Positions 44,080 to 51,590 of a stretch of DNA of 64,000 nt are shown here, piece after piece. The stretch spans positions 124,001-188,000 of the forward strand of contig NZ_RBDY01000001.1 of NCBI RefSeq assembly GCF_003626575.1, in the 5' to 3' direction. A program made the position numbers and the translations under genes. The stretch is from Streptomyces radicis. Its GTDB lineage: Bacteria; Actinomycetota; Actinomycetes; Streptomycetales; Streptomycetaceae. Numbering within the stretch: position 1 is the first letter of the stretch; each line of letters starts with the position of its first letter. Under the pieces are notes generated by a model, which did not search any database, was not told where the DNA came from, and saw nothing but the letters and a program-made list of their open reading frames with translations.

Positions 44080-45441
44080 ATGGACCGCCGAATCTTCGGG
44101 CTGGAGAATGAGTACGGCGTCACCTGCACGTTCCGTGGCCAGCGCAGGCTGTCTCCGGACGAAGTGGCGCGTTACCTCTTCCGCCGAGTCGTGTCATGGG
44201 GCCGGAGCAGCAATGTGTTCCTGCGCAACGGCGCCCGGTTGTACCTGGACGTCGGTTCGCACCCCGAATACGCCACCCCCGAGTGCGACAACGTCACCGA
44301 GCTCATCACCCACGACAAGGCCGGCGAGCGCATTCTCGAAGGGCTGCTCGTCGACGCGGAGCGGCGCCTGCACGAAGAGGGGATCGCCGGCGACGTCTAC
44401 CTGTTCAAGAACAACACCGACTCCGCGGGCAATTCGTACGGCTGCCACGAGAACTATCTGGTGGCCAGGCACGGGGAGTTCTCCCGGCTCGCGGACGTGC
44501 TGATCCCGTTCCTCGTCACCCGGCAGCTGATCTGCGGCGCCGGCAAGGTGCTCCAGACGCCGCGCGGCGCGGTCTTCTGTGTCAGCCAGCGCGCCGAGCA
44601 CATCTGGGAGGGGGTCAGCTCGGCCACGACCCGTTCCCGGCCCATCATCAACACCAGGGACGAGCCACACGCGGACGCCGAGCGGTACCGCAGGCTCCAT
44701 GTGATCGTCGGCGACTCGAACATGTCGGAGACGACGATGCTGCTCAAGGTCGGCGCCACCGACCTGGTGCTGCGGATGATCGAGGCGGGCACCGTGATGC
44801 GCGACCTCACCCTGGAGAACCCGATCCGGGCCATCCGCGAGGTGAGCCACGACATCACCGGCCAGCGCAAGGTGCGGCTGGCCACGGGGCGCGAGGCGTC
44901 GGCGCTCGAGATCCAGCAGGAGTACTTCGAGAAGGCCCTGGACTTCTGCGAGCGGCGCGGCATGCGCACCGGGCTGACCGAGCAGGTCCTCGAGCTGTGG
45001 GGCCGGACCCTCGAGTCCATCAGGGCACAGGAGCTCGACAAGATCAACACCGAGATCGACTGGGTGATGAAGTACCAGCTGATCGAGCGGTACCGGGCCA
45101 AGCACAACCTCACGATGTCGCACCCGCGGGTGGCGCAGATAGACCTCGCGTACCACGACATCCACCGCCGCCGCGGGCTCTACTACCTGCTGGAGCGCAG
45201 GGGCCAGGCGCAGCGCATCTGCAACGACCTGAAGATCTTCCAGGGCAAGTCCGTCCCCCCGCAGACCACCAGGGCCAGGCTGCGCGGCGACTTCATCCGT
45301 CGCGCCCAGGAGCAGCGGCGCGACTTCACGGTGGACTGGGTTCACCTGAAGCTGAACGACCAGGCGCAGCGGACCGTGCTGTGCAAGGACCCGTTCCGGT
45401 CGGTGGACGAGCGGGTCGAGAAGCTGATCGCTGGGATGTGA
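44080..45441 (+). CDS. pafA: Pup--protein ligase PafA
   Basis: The 453-residue enzyme uses ATP to link Pup Glu to lysines of target proteins. It has the carboxylate-amine ligase fold, with [12 protein letters not shown] (catalytic region), [40 protein letters not shown] and [20 protein letters not shown] shared with Dop. It lacks the long Dop loop. TAATGT (44068-44073) is exactly 6 bp before the ATG with no RBS, so it may be transcribed leaderless, apart from the MFS gene that ends at 44070. Confidence 0.96.
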   Translation: MDRRIFGLENEYGVTCTFRGQRRLSPDEVARYLFRRVVSWGRSSNVFLRNGARLYLDVGSHPEYATPECDNVTELITHDKAGERILEGLLVDAERRLHEEGIAGDVYLFKNNTDSAGNSYGCHENYLVARHGEFSRLADVLIPFLVTRQLICGAGKVLQTPRGAVFCVSQRAEHIWEGVSSATTRSRPIINTRDEPHADAERYRRLHVIVGDSNMSETTMLLKVGATDLVLRMIEAGTVMRDLTLENPIRAIREVSHDITGQRKVRLATGREASALEIQQEYFEKALDFCERRGMRTGLTEQVLELWGRTLESIRAQELDKINTEIDWVMKYQLIERYRAKHNLTMSHPRVAQIDLAYHDIHRRRGLYYLLERRGQAQRICNDLKIFQGKSVPPQTTRARLRGDFIRRAQEQRRDFTVDWVHLKLNDQAQRTVLCKDPFRSVDERVEKLIAGM

Positions 45442-45491
45442 CGGCACCCGGCGGCGCGCCCGCCGGTCGCGCGCGCTGAGGCCGTAGGGTG

Positions 45492-45516
45492 GGGCGGGAC
45501 CCGTGGGGTCCCGCCC
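45492..45516 (+). terminator. Perfect 11-bp hairpin after pafA
   Basis: GGGCGGGACCC and GGGTCCCGCCC pair perfectly around a GTG loop, 50 bp after the pafA stop and 29 bp before the next ATG. It probably ends the pafA transcript. Confidence 0.65.
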
Positions 45517-45544
45517 CCGCCCTTGTCTACCCCAAGTTGGACTC

Positions 45545-46537
45545 ATGATCCCGATCGAACGAGCGCGCCGCCTCGTGGTGGTGCTTGCCGTACCCGCCCT
45601 GCTGCTGACCGCCGCCTGTGGCTCCGACGACGGCGGGTCGGAGTCCTCCGATCCCGAGGGGCCGGTGGCCACCGTCACAGGCGAGGCCGGCGAGCCGCCG
45701 GAGATCACGCTCGAGGACGGGGCCCAGGCCGGCTCCGAGTCCGTCGTCGAGGTGCTCTCCGAGGGGGACGGCGACGAGGTCCAGGACGGGGACTTCCTCC
45801 GGGTCGACGTCGTCGGCAGGGTCCTCGAGGCCGACATGGAACTGCTCAACACCTGGAACGGCAACCCCCAGGCGCCCGAGGACGCCCCCAGGACCCAGTT
45901 CGTGGTCCAGGTGGGCGCCGCCGCTTCGATGCCGGAGGCCGCCACGACGCCCCTGGTGGGCACGAAGGTCGGCAGCCGGGTCCAGGTCGAGGGTCCCGTC
46001 TCGGACATGCTCGGCCCCAGCGCGGCGCAGGCGGGGATCGAGGAGGACGACGGGGTCGTCTGGGTCTTCGACATCGCGGCCGCGTCGCGCGTCGACCCGG
46101 CCGCGCACGCCGAGGGCGACCAGGCGGCGGTCGATGAGGGCCTGCCCGAGGTGGAGGCGGGCGAGACGGGCCCCACGATCACCGTTCCCGAGGGCGAGGA
46201 CCCGCCCTCGGAGCTGCGGCAGCAGACGCTCATCGAGGGTGAAGGGCCCGAGGTCGAGACCGGGGACGGGCTGATCGCCCACTACACCGGCGTGCTCTGG
46301 GACGGCGGGGAGATGTTCGACTCGTCGTGGGAGCGCGAGATGCCCTCGGGCTTCCAGATCGGCACCGGCTCGGTCGTCCCCGGCTGGGACGAGGGGCTGG
46401 CCGGCAAGAAGGTGGGGGACCGGGTGCTGCTGGTGATCCCGCCCGACCTTGGCTACGGCGACCAGGAGGCGGGCAACGGGGCCATCCCCGCCGGTTCGAC
46501 CCTGGTGTTCGTCGTGGACATCGTGGGCCTGGTCTGA
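45545..46537 (+). CDS. FKBP-type peptidyl-prolyl isomerase lipoprotein
   Basis: The 330-residue protein has a lipoprotein signal peptide (LLLTAAC, Cys at about residue 25) and an acidic linker. A first FKBP-like domain is degenerate (DFLRVDVVGRVLEADMELLN and on). A second, canonical domain (about residues 230-330) is GDGLIAHYTGVLWDGGEMFDSSW, VVPGWDEGLAGKKVGDRVLL, IPPDLGYG. It would help fold proteins outside the membrane. No clear RBS precedes ATG 45545. A single-domain FKBP gene follows at once. Confidence 0.9.
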   Translation: MIPIERARRLVVVLAVPALLLTAACGSDDGGSESSDPEGPVATVTGEAGEPPEITLEDGAQAGSESVVEVLSEGDGDEVQDGDFLRVDVVGRVLEADMELLNTWNGNPQAPEDAPRTQFVVQVGAAASMPEAATTPLVGTKVGSRVQVEGPVSDMLGPSAAQAGIEEDDGVVWVFDIAAASRVDPAAHAEGDQAAVDEGLPEVEAGETGPTITVPEGEDPPSELRQQTLIEGEGPEVETGDGLIAHYTGVLWDGGEMFDSSWEREMPSGFQIGTGSVVPGWDEGLAGKKVGDRVLLVIPPDLGYGDQEAGNGAIPAGSTLVFVVDIVGLV

Positions 46538-46592
46538 CGCCCCGCGCGTCCACCGCCCGCGAGACGTACGAGAGTCCGACAGGAGAGTTGTG

Positions 46593-46967
46593 GTGAACAT
46601 CGACAAGCCCGAGGTGGACTTCCCCGGGGGCGAGCCGCCCGCCGATCTGGAGGTCAAGGAGATCTGGGAGGGCGACGGGCCGGTCGCCGAGGCGGGGGCC
46701 CAGGTCTCCGTGCACTACGTCGGGGTCGCGTTCAGCAGCGGCGAGGAGTTCGACGCCAGCTGGAACCGAGGCACGCCGCTGCGCTTCCAGCTGGGCGCCG
46801 GGCAGGTCATCCCCGGCTGGGACCGGGGCGTGCAGGGCATGCGCGTCGGCGGTCGGCGGCAGCTGACCATCCCGCCGCACCTGGCCTACGGGGACGCGGG
46901 CGCGGGCGGGGGTCGCATCAAGCCGGGGGAGACGCTGATCTTCGTCTGCGACCTGGTCTCGGTCTGA
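46593..46967 (+). CDS. Cytosolic FKBP-type peptidyl-prolyl isomerase
   Basis: The 124-residue single-domain FKBP has the conserved pocket: VSVHYVGVAFSSGEEFDASW, FQLGAGQVIPGWDRGVQGMR, VGGRRQLTIPPHLAYGD and LIFVCDLVSV. There is no signal peptide. GTG 46593 follows AGGAGAG by 5 bases; GTG 46590 is also in frame. It is co-directional with the lipoprotein FKBP and lies 55 bp after it. Confidence 0.93.
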   Translation: MNIDKPEVDFPGGEPPADLEVKEIWEGDGPVAEAGAQVSVHYVGVAFSSGEEFDASWNRGTPLRFQLGAGQVIPGWDRGVQGMRVGGRRQLTIPPHLAYGDAGAGGGRIKPGETLIFVCDLVSV

Positions 46968-46989
46968 TCCCGATCCTCACAAGCGGTAC

Positions 46990-47021
46990 GGTGGGCCCAT
47001 CCCTTCGGGGGTGGGCCCACC
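46990..47021 (+). terminator. 14-bp hairpin with TTCG tetraloop before pafB
   Basis: GGTGGGCCCATCCC and GGGGTGGGCCCACC pair with one wobble around TTCG, an unusually stable loop. It lies 22 bp after the FKBP stop and 27 bp before the pafB ATG, so it separates FKBP expression from pafBC. Confidence 0.75.
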
Positions 47022-47048
47022 GCGTTGAGGAGAGAGGGCGACGCGTCG

Positions 47049-48002
47049 ATGGCGATTGCCAAGGCCGAGCGGCTGATGAACCTTGCCCTGTGCCTCCTGG
47101 GATCCGGACGCCCGTTGAGCAAGCGGGACCTGCGCACCTCGATCGAGGCGTATCTCGAGGTGACGTCGGAGGACGCGTTCAACCGCATGTTCGAGCGCGA
47201 CAAGGACGACCTGCGCGAGCTCGGCATGGTCATCGAGACCGTGGAGAGCGTCGAGGGCGACATCGGCTATGTCGCCCGCCGCGACCGGAACCAACTGCCG
47301 CCCGTCACCCTGGACGCCGAGGAGGCGGCCGCGCTGGTGCTGGCCGCCAGGGTGTGGCAGCAGGCGCGGCTCGCGGGCGCGGCGAGCGGGGCGTTGCAGA
47401 AGCTGCGGGCCGCGGGGATGCCGCTGGCCGAGGAGGAGCCCGAGGGGTACGGCGCGCTCGAGCCGCGCGTGCCCGCGGGGGAGGCCGCGTTCGAGCCGCT
47501 GATGATCGCGTGCCGGGACCGCAGGCCCGTGACGTTCGCCTATCGCAAGTCCAACGCCGCCAAGCCGGAGAGCCGGCAGGTCGAGCCATGGGCCCTCGAG
47601 TGCTGGCGCGGCCACTGGTACCTGGCCGGATTCGACCGCGACCGGGGCGCGGTGCGCGTCTTCCGGCTCTCCCGGATCGTCGGGCGGGTCAAGTCGCGGC
47701 TCGGGACGTTCACCGCCGAGGTGCCAGGACAGGTGGCCGTCAGGGAGAGCGTGGCGCGCTGGGCGGGGGAGCACGCCACGGCGCAGGCGCGGATCCGGCT
47801 GCGCGTCGGCGCGGGATATCCGCTGCGCGCCCGGGCCACCGAGGCGACCCCGCTGAACGAGGAGTGGGACGAGCTGGAGATCCCCTACGGGCACGGACTC
47901 GGCGCCTGGCTCGCGGAGTTCGGCCCCGATGTGATCGTGCTCGAGCCCGCCGAGCTGCGGGCGGACGTGGTGGACCGGCTGCGGGCCGTGGCGAAGGGCT
48001 GA
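47049..48002 (+). CDS. pafB: WYL-domain regulator PafB
   Basis: The 317-residue protein has an N-terminal winged helix (AERLMNLALCLLGSGRPLSK), a WYL domain (PVTFAYRKSNAAKPESRQVE, PWALECWRGHWYLAGFDRDR) and a C-terminal WCX extension. PafB acts with PafC as a transcription activator; in mycobacteria PafBC drives the LexA-independent DNA damage response. ATG 47049 follows GAGAGGG by 10 bases. Its stop is 7 bp before pafC, so they form one operon. Confidence 0.93.
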   Translation: MAIAKAERLMNLALCLLGSGRPLSKRDLRTSIEAYLEVTSEDAFNRMFERDKDDLRELGMVIETVESVEGDIGYVARRDRNQLPPVTLDAEEAAALVLAARVWQQARLAGAASGALQKLRAAGMPLAEEEPEGYGALEPRVPAGEAAFEPLMIACRDRRPVTFAYRKSNAAKPESRQVEPWALECWRGHWYLAGFDRDRGAVRVFRLSRIVGRVKSRLGTFTAEVPGQVAVRESVARWAGEHATAQARIRLRVGAGYPLRARATEATPLNEEWDELEIPYGHGLGAWLAEFGPDVIVLEPAELRADVVDRLRAVAKG

Positions 48003-48009
48003 GGAGTGA

Positions 48010-48987
48010 GTGACTGACATGGCGATGACCGCCATCGACCGGACCCGGCGGATGCTCTCCCTGGTGACGTATCTGCGGGAACGCCCCGGAGCGCGCGTCG
48101 ACGAGGTGGCGCGGGCGTTCGGCATCTCGTCCGACGAGCTGATCTCCGACCTCAATGTGCTGCCCATGTGCGGCACCAGCTTCAGGGGCGGGGACCTGCT
48201 CGACATCGACACCGACGGCGAGCACATCTGGTGGCACAACGCGGACGCCGTCGGCTCGGGCACCGGGCAGCCGCTGCGGCTCGCCGCCGACGAGGCGACC
48301 GCGCTGCTGGTCGCCGCGCGGGCCGTGGCCACGCTGCCCGGGCTGCGCGACGGGGACAGGGACGCGCTGCTGCGGGCCACCGCCAAGCTGGAGACGGCCG
48401 CGGGCGAGAGCGCGGGGGCCAGCTCGCGCCTCTCGGTGACGTTCGAGGCGGAGGGCGGGGTCTTCGCCGACGTGGACCGGGCCATCACCGAACGCCGCAG
48501 GCTGCGGATCCGCTACTACTCGCCGGGGCGCGACGAGCTGACCGACCGGGAGATCGACCCGATCCGGCTCTTCGCGGTCGGCCACACCTATGTCGAGGCG
48601 TGGTGTCGGCGGACCGAGGCGCGGCGGACGTTCCGCCTCGACCGGGTGGCCAGGATCGAGCTGCTCGACGTTCCCGCCGATCCGCCGCCCGTGGAGCCGC
48701 GGGATCTGAGCGAGGGGCTCGTGCAGCCCGCGCCGAGCGATCCCGAGGTGGTGATCGAGGTCGGCCCCGGAGGGCGCTGGGTCGCGGAGTACTACCCGCA
48801 CGACGCGGCCGACGAGCTGCCCGACGGTGGCCTGCGCGTGACGCTGCGCACCCCGGACCCGGCCACGCTGCGTCGGCTCGCGCTGCGGCTCGGCGGCGAC
48901 GGGCGGATCGTGTCGCCGCCCGAGCTCGCGGACAGCGCGCGGGACGCGGCGCGGGCCGCGCTCGAGCTGTACGGGGAGGTGGCGTAG
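48010..48987 (+). CDS. pafC: WYL-domain regulator PafC
   Basis: The 325-residue protein mirrors PafB: winged helix (DRTRRMLSLVTYLRERPGAR), WYL domain (RRLRIRYYSPGRDELTDREI, RLFAVGHTYVEAWCRRTEAR) and WCX domain. In actinobacteria it forms a heterodimer with PafB. GTG 48010 sits 3-4 bases after AGGAG; ATG 48019 is in frame and may be the true start. A small membrane protein gene follows at 48990. Confidence 0.92.
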   Translation: MTDMAMTAIDRTRRMLSLVTYLRERPGARVDEVARAFGISSDELISDLNVLPMCGTSFRGGDLLDIDTDGEHIWWHNADAVGSGTGQPLRLAADEATALLVAARAVATLPGLRDGDRDALLRATAKLETAAGESAGASSRLSVTFEAEGGVFADVDRAITERRRLRIRYYSPGRDELTDREIDPIRLFAVGHTYVEAWCRRTEARRTFRLDRVARIELLDVPADPPPVEPRDLSEGLVQPAPSDPEVVIEVGPGGRWVAEYYPHDAADELPDGGLRVTLRTPDPATLRRLALRLGGDGRIVSPPELADSARDAARAALELYGEVA

Positions 48988-48989
48988 CG

Positions 48990-49217
48990 GTGTTCTGGCC
49001 GATGACGCAGCTGGTGCTGGCGTTCTGCGGGGTGGCCGTGCTCGGGGTGCTCGCGGTGCGGGTGGGGATCGAGGTGCGGCGCTTCGCCCGCGCGGTGGGC
49101 GAAGGCGCCGAGCGGATCGGCGCGGCGGCCGACCGCCTGGAGCGCTCGGCGCGGCCGCTGGCGGCGCGCGGGGGGAGCGTACGGCGGACATACGGCGGGA
49201 ACAGCGCGGAAGAATAG
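48990..49217 (+). CDS. Small membrane protein linked to pafC
   Basis: The 75-residue product has one membrane span (about residues 6-24, LVLAFCGVAVLGVLAVRVG), then an amphipathic helix rich in Arg and Ala (FARAVGEGAERIGAAADRLE) and a short polar tail. GTG 48990 starts 2 bp after the pafC stop with GGGGAGG 10 bases upstream. The span-plus-amphipathic-helix layout is superficially TatA-like, but the FG-type hinge of TatA is absent. It probably joins the pafBC operon. Function unknown. Confidence 0.6.
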   Translation: MFWPMTQLVLAFCGVAVLGVLAVRVGIEVRRFARAVGEGAERIGAAADRLERSARPLAARGGSVRRTYGGNSAEE

Positions 49218-49348
49218 GCGGATGCGCGGGCATTGCTTTGCGTTCACCCTTGCGCGTTAAGATTGCAGCTCGTGTGCCGGCCGATCCGGAATGACCGTGT
49301 CCGGGCGGCACGAAGGTCATTCCCCGGATGAGAGAGTAGACGGACGAT

Positions 49349-49624
49349 ATGGGCTCGATCTCACCTTGGCACCTGCTGGTCGTCTTCCTCGTCGTCGTGA
49401 TCGTCTTCGGGTCCAAGCGGCTGCCGGACACGGCGCGTTCGCTCGGCAAGTCGATGCGCATCCTCAAGAGCGAGACGGCCGCCCTGAAGAAGGACGGCAA
49501 GGCGGCCGACGCCGGGGAGCCCGCGGACGCCGCTCCGCAGGCGCAGCGGACGATCCAGGCCGCTCCCGGGGACACCGAGAGCGCGCGTCCCGTGGACGAG
49601 CCGAAGCGCACCGCCCAGGGCTGA
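49349..49624 (+). CDS. tatA: Twin-arginine translocase subunit TatA
   Basis: The 91-residue protein has the TatA layout: short periplasmic N-terminus, one span (WHLLVVFLVVVIVF), the hinge GSKRLPDTARSLGKSMRILK as an amphipathic helix, and a disordered acidic tail. Oligomers of it form the pore for folded exported proteins. It is followed 68 bp later by tatC, with a strong hairpin between them. The tatB gene is elsewhere, as usual in Streptomyces. Confidence 0.95.
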   Translation: MGSISPWHLLVVFLVVVIVFGSKRLPDTARSLGKSMRILKSETAALKKDGKAADAGEPADAAPQAQRTIQAAPGDTESARPVDEPKRTAQG

Positions 49625-49651
49625 CGCCCCACCGGTGGCAGGAGTGAGGTC

Positions 49652-49678
49652 GGGCGGCCGGACGGGTTCCGGCCGCCC
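49652..49678 (+). terminator. Perfect 11-bp hairpin between tatA and tatC
   Basis: GGGCGGCCGGA and TCCGGCCGCCC pair around CGGGT in the tatA-tatC gap. Partial termination here would keep TatA in excess over TatC. Confidence 0.65.
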
Positions 49679-49692
49679 CTCGAGATGAGGAC

Positions 49693-50622
49693 GTGCCGGT
49701 GCCCAAGTCCGCGCCGAAGAAGCAGAAGGACCCCGAGGGGCGGATGCCCCTCACCGAGCACCTGCGTGAGCTGCGCAACAGGCTCGCCATCTCGGTGGGC
49801 GCGGTGCTGGCGATCACCATCGTGGCGCTCTTCTTCGCCAGGGACATCATGGAGATCCTCACGGATCTGATGCCCGACTGCGAGGAGGTCAACGACACCG
49901 CGGACTCGGTGCGGCAGTGCGACACCCAGCTCACCCAGCAGGGCCTCACCTCGCCGTTCGCCACCTACTTCAGGGTCTCGCTGCTCGTCGGCCTCATCGG
50001 CGCCGCGCCGGTCTGGCTCTACCAGGCGTGGGCGTTCATCGCCCCCGGCCTGCACCGGACCGAGAAGAAGTACGCGCGCGCGGTCGTCGGCGTCGGCGTG
50101 CCGCTCTTCCTGAGCGGCGTCTACTTCGCCTACTGGCTGCTGCCCCGGGCCATCCCCGTGCTGCTCGGCTTCAGCCCCGACGGCGTGCAGAACCTCGTGA
50201 CCGTCGAGGAGCTGCTCGACATCACGATCCGGATGGCGTTCGCGTTCGGCCTCTCCTTCGAGCTGCCGCTGCTGCTCGTCCTGCTGAACCTCGGCGGCGT
50301 CGTCACGGGCAAGCGGATGCTCAGCTGGTGGCGTTGGATGGTGCTCGGCATCGCGATCTTCGCGGCCGCGATCACCCCGACCGACCTGATGTCGATGATC
50401 GCCCTCCAGGTCCCGGTCACCGGCCTCTACTTCATCGCCTGCGGCATCGCCCTGCTCAACGACCGGCGGCGCCAGCGGAGCAACCCCGACCGCGAGCTCG
50501 ACGACGACGAGGCGTCCGACCTGGACCTGACCCCGTCGTCCATCGAGCCGGTGGAGTCGGTGTCGGCGTCGCGTGACGACGGGGGCTCCTCCCGGGTCAA
50601 CAGGTTCGACGACGCGACCTGA
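49693..50622 (+). CDS. tatC: Twin-arginine translocase subunit TatC
   Basis: The 309-residue membrane protein has six spans and the TatC signature: LTEHLRELRNRLAISVGAVL at the N-terminus, FATYFRVSLLVGLIGAAPVW, and LPLLLVLLNLGGVV. It binds the twin-arginine signal peptide. The first periplasmic loop holds two Cys (MPDCEEVND, VRQCDTQL) that could form a disulfide. GTG 49693 is the first in-frame start. The lipid-kinase gene begins 6 bp after the stop. Confidence 0.95.
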   Translation: MPVPKSAPKKQKDPEGRMPLTEHLRELRNRLAISVGAVLAITIVALFFARDIMEILTDLMPDCEEVNDTADSVRQCDTQLTQQGLTSPFATYFRVSLLVGLIGAAPVWLYQAWAFIAPGLHRTEKKYARAVVGVGVPLFLSGVYFAYWLLPRAIPVLLGFSPDGVQNLVTVEELLDITIRMAFAFGLSFELPLLLVLLNLGGVVTGKRMLSWWRWMVLGIAIFAAAITPTDLMSMIALQVPVTGLYFIACGIALLNDRRRQRSNPDRELDDDEASDLDLTPSSIEPVESVSASRDDGGSSRVNRFDDAT

Positions 50623-50627
50623 CGCGC

Positions 50628-51542
50628 GTGGGCGATGACATCACGCTGCTGGTGAACCCGGCGGCGGGCCGGGGCGGTGGCTCCCGCGCCGCCCTGCGCG
50701 CGGCCCGCGTGCTGCGGGCCGCCGGGTTCTCCGTGCGCGCCGTGACCGGCGTGGACGCGCCCGACGCGGCGCGCCGCGCGCGGGAGGCGGTGGCCGACGG
50801 CACGGGGGCGCTCGTCGCGGTCGGCGGGGACGGCGTGGTCTCGCTCGCGCTCGGCGCCGTCGCGGAGACCAGCACGCCGCTCGGCATCGTCGCCGCCGGT
50901 ACCGGGAACGACACCGCACGCGCCTGTGGGCTGCCCATCCGCGCCCCCGAGGCGGCGGCCACCCTGATGGCCGAAGCCCTCGCGGCGGGCGCGAGCCGCC
51001 GCGTCGACCTGGGCCGGGTGGGGGAGAGGTGGTTCGCCGGGGTGCTGGCCGCGGGCTTCGACTCCCGCGTCACCGACCGCGGCAACCGGATGCGCTGGCC
51101 GCGCGGCAGGCTGCGGTACGACGCGGCGGTGCTCGCCGAGCTGGCCGCGCTGCACGCCGTGCCCTGCCGGATCCGCCTGGACGGCGGGCCCTGGTCGGAG
51201 CGGGACATCACGCTGGTCGCCGTGGGGAACGGGCCGAGCTACGGCGGTGGGCTGCGGATCTGCGCCGGGGCCAGGCCTGACGACGGGCACTTCACGGTGA
51301 CGGTGGTCGGCCGGGTCAGCAGGACCACGCTGGTGCGCGTCTACCCGCGCGTCTACCGGGGCACCCACCTCGGCCACCCCGCGGTGTCCGCGTTCACCGC
51401 CACCCGCGTGGAGCTGGACGCCCCCGGCGTCACCGGGTACGCCGACGGCGAACCGCTCGGCCCGCTGCCGCTCACGGCCACGTGTGTCCCGGGCGCGCTG
51501 CGGCTGCTCGCGCCGCCCGCGGGGGCGGGCTCCGGCGGGTGA
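50628..51542 (+). CDS. Diacylglycerol kinase-family lipid kinase
   Basis: The 304-residue protein has the DAGK catalytic fold: LLVNPAAGRGGG at the N-terminus, the GGDG loop in ALVAVGGDGVVSLAL (about residue 68), and VAAGTGNDTARACGLP. A C-terminal domain follows with VAVGNGPSYGGGLRICAGAR and YADGEPLG. It would phosphorylate diacylglycerol, ceramide or a related lipid. GTG 50628 lies 6 bp after tatC, so the genes are probably co-transcribed. Confidence 0.9.
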   Translation: MGDDITLLVNPAAGRGGGSRAALRAARVLRAAGFSVRAVTGVDAPDAARRAREAVADGTGALVAVGGDGVVSLALGAVAETSTPLGIVAAGTGNDTARACGLPIRAPEAAATLMAEALAAGASRRVDLGRVGERWFAGVLAAGFDSRVTDRGNRMRWPRGRLRYDAAVLAELAALHAVPCRIRLDGGPWSERDITLVAVGNGPSYGGGLRICAGARPDDGHFTVTVVGRVSRTTLVRVYPRVYRGTHLGHPAVSAFTATRVELDAPGVTGYADGEPLGPLPLTATCVPGALRLLAPPAGAGSGG

Positions 51543-51590
51543 GAAGTCCCCGGGTCGGCGGGGGGTGGGGCCGGTAGGCTCGTAGGCACA

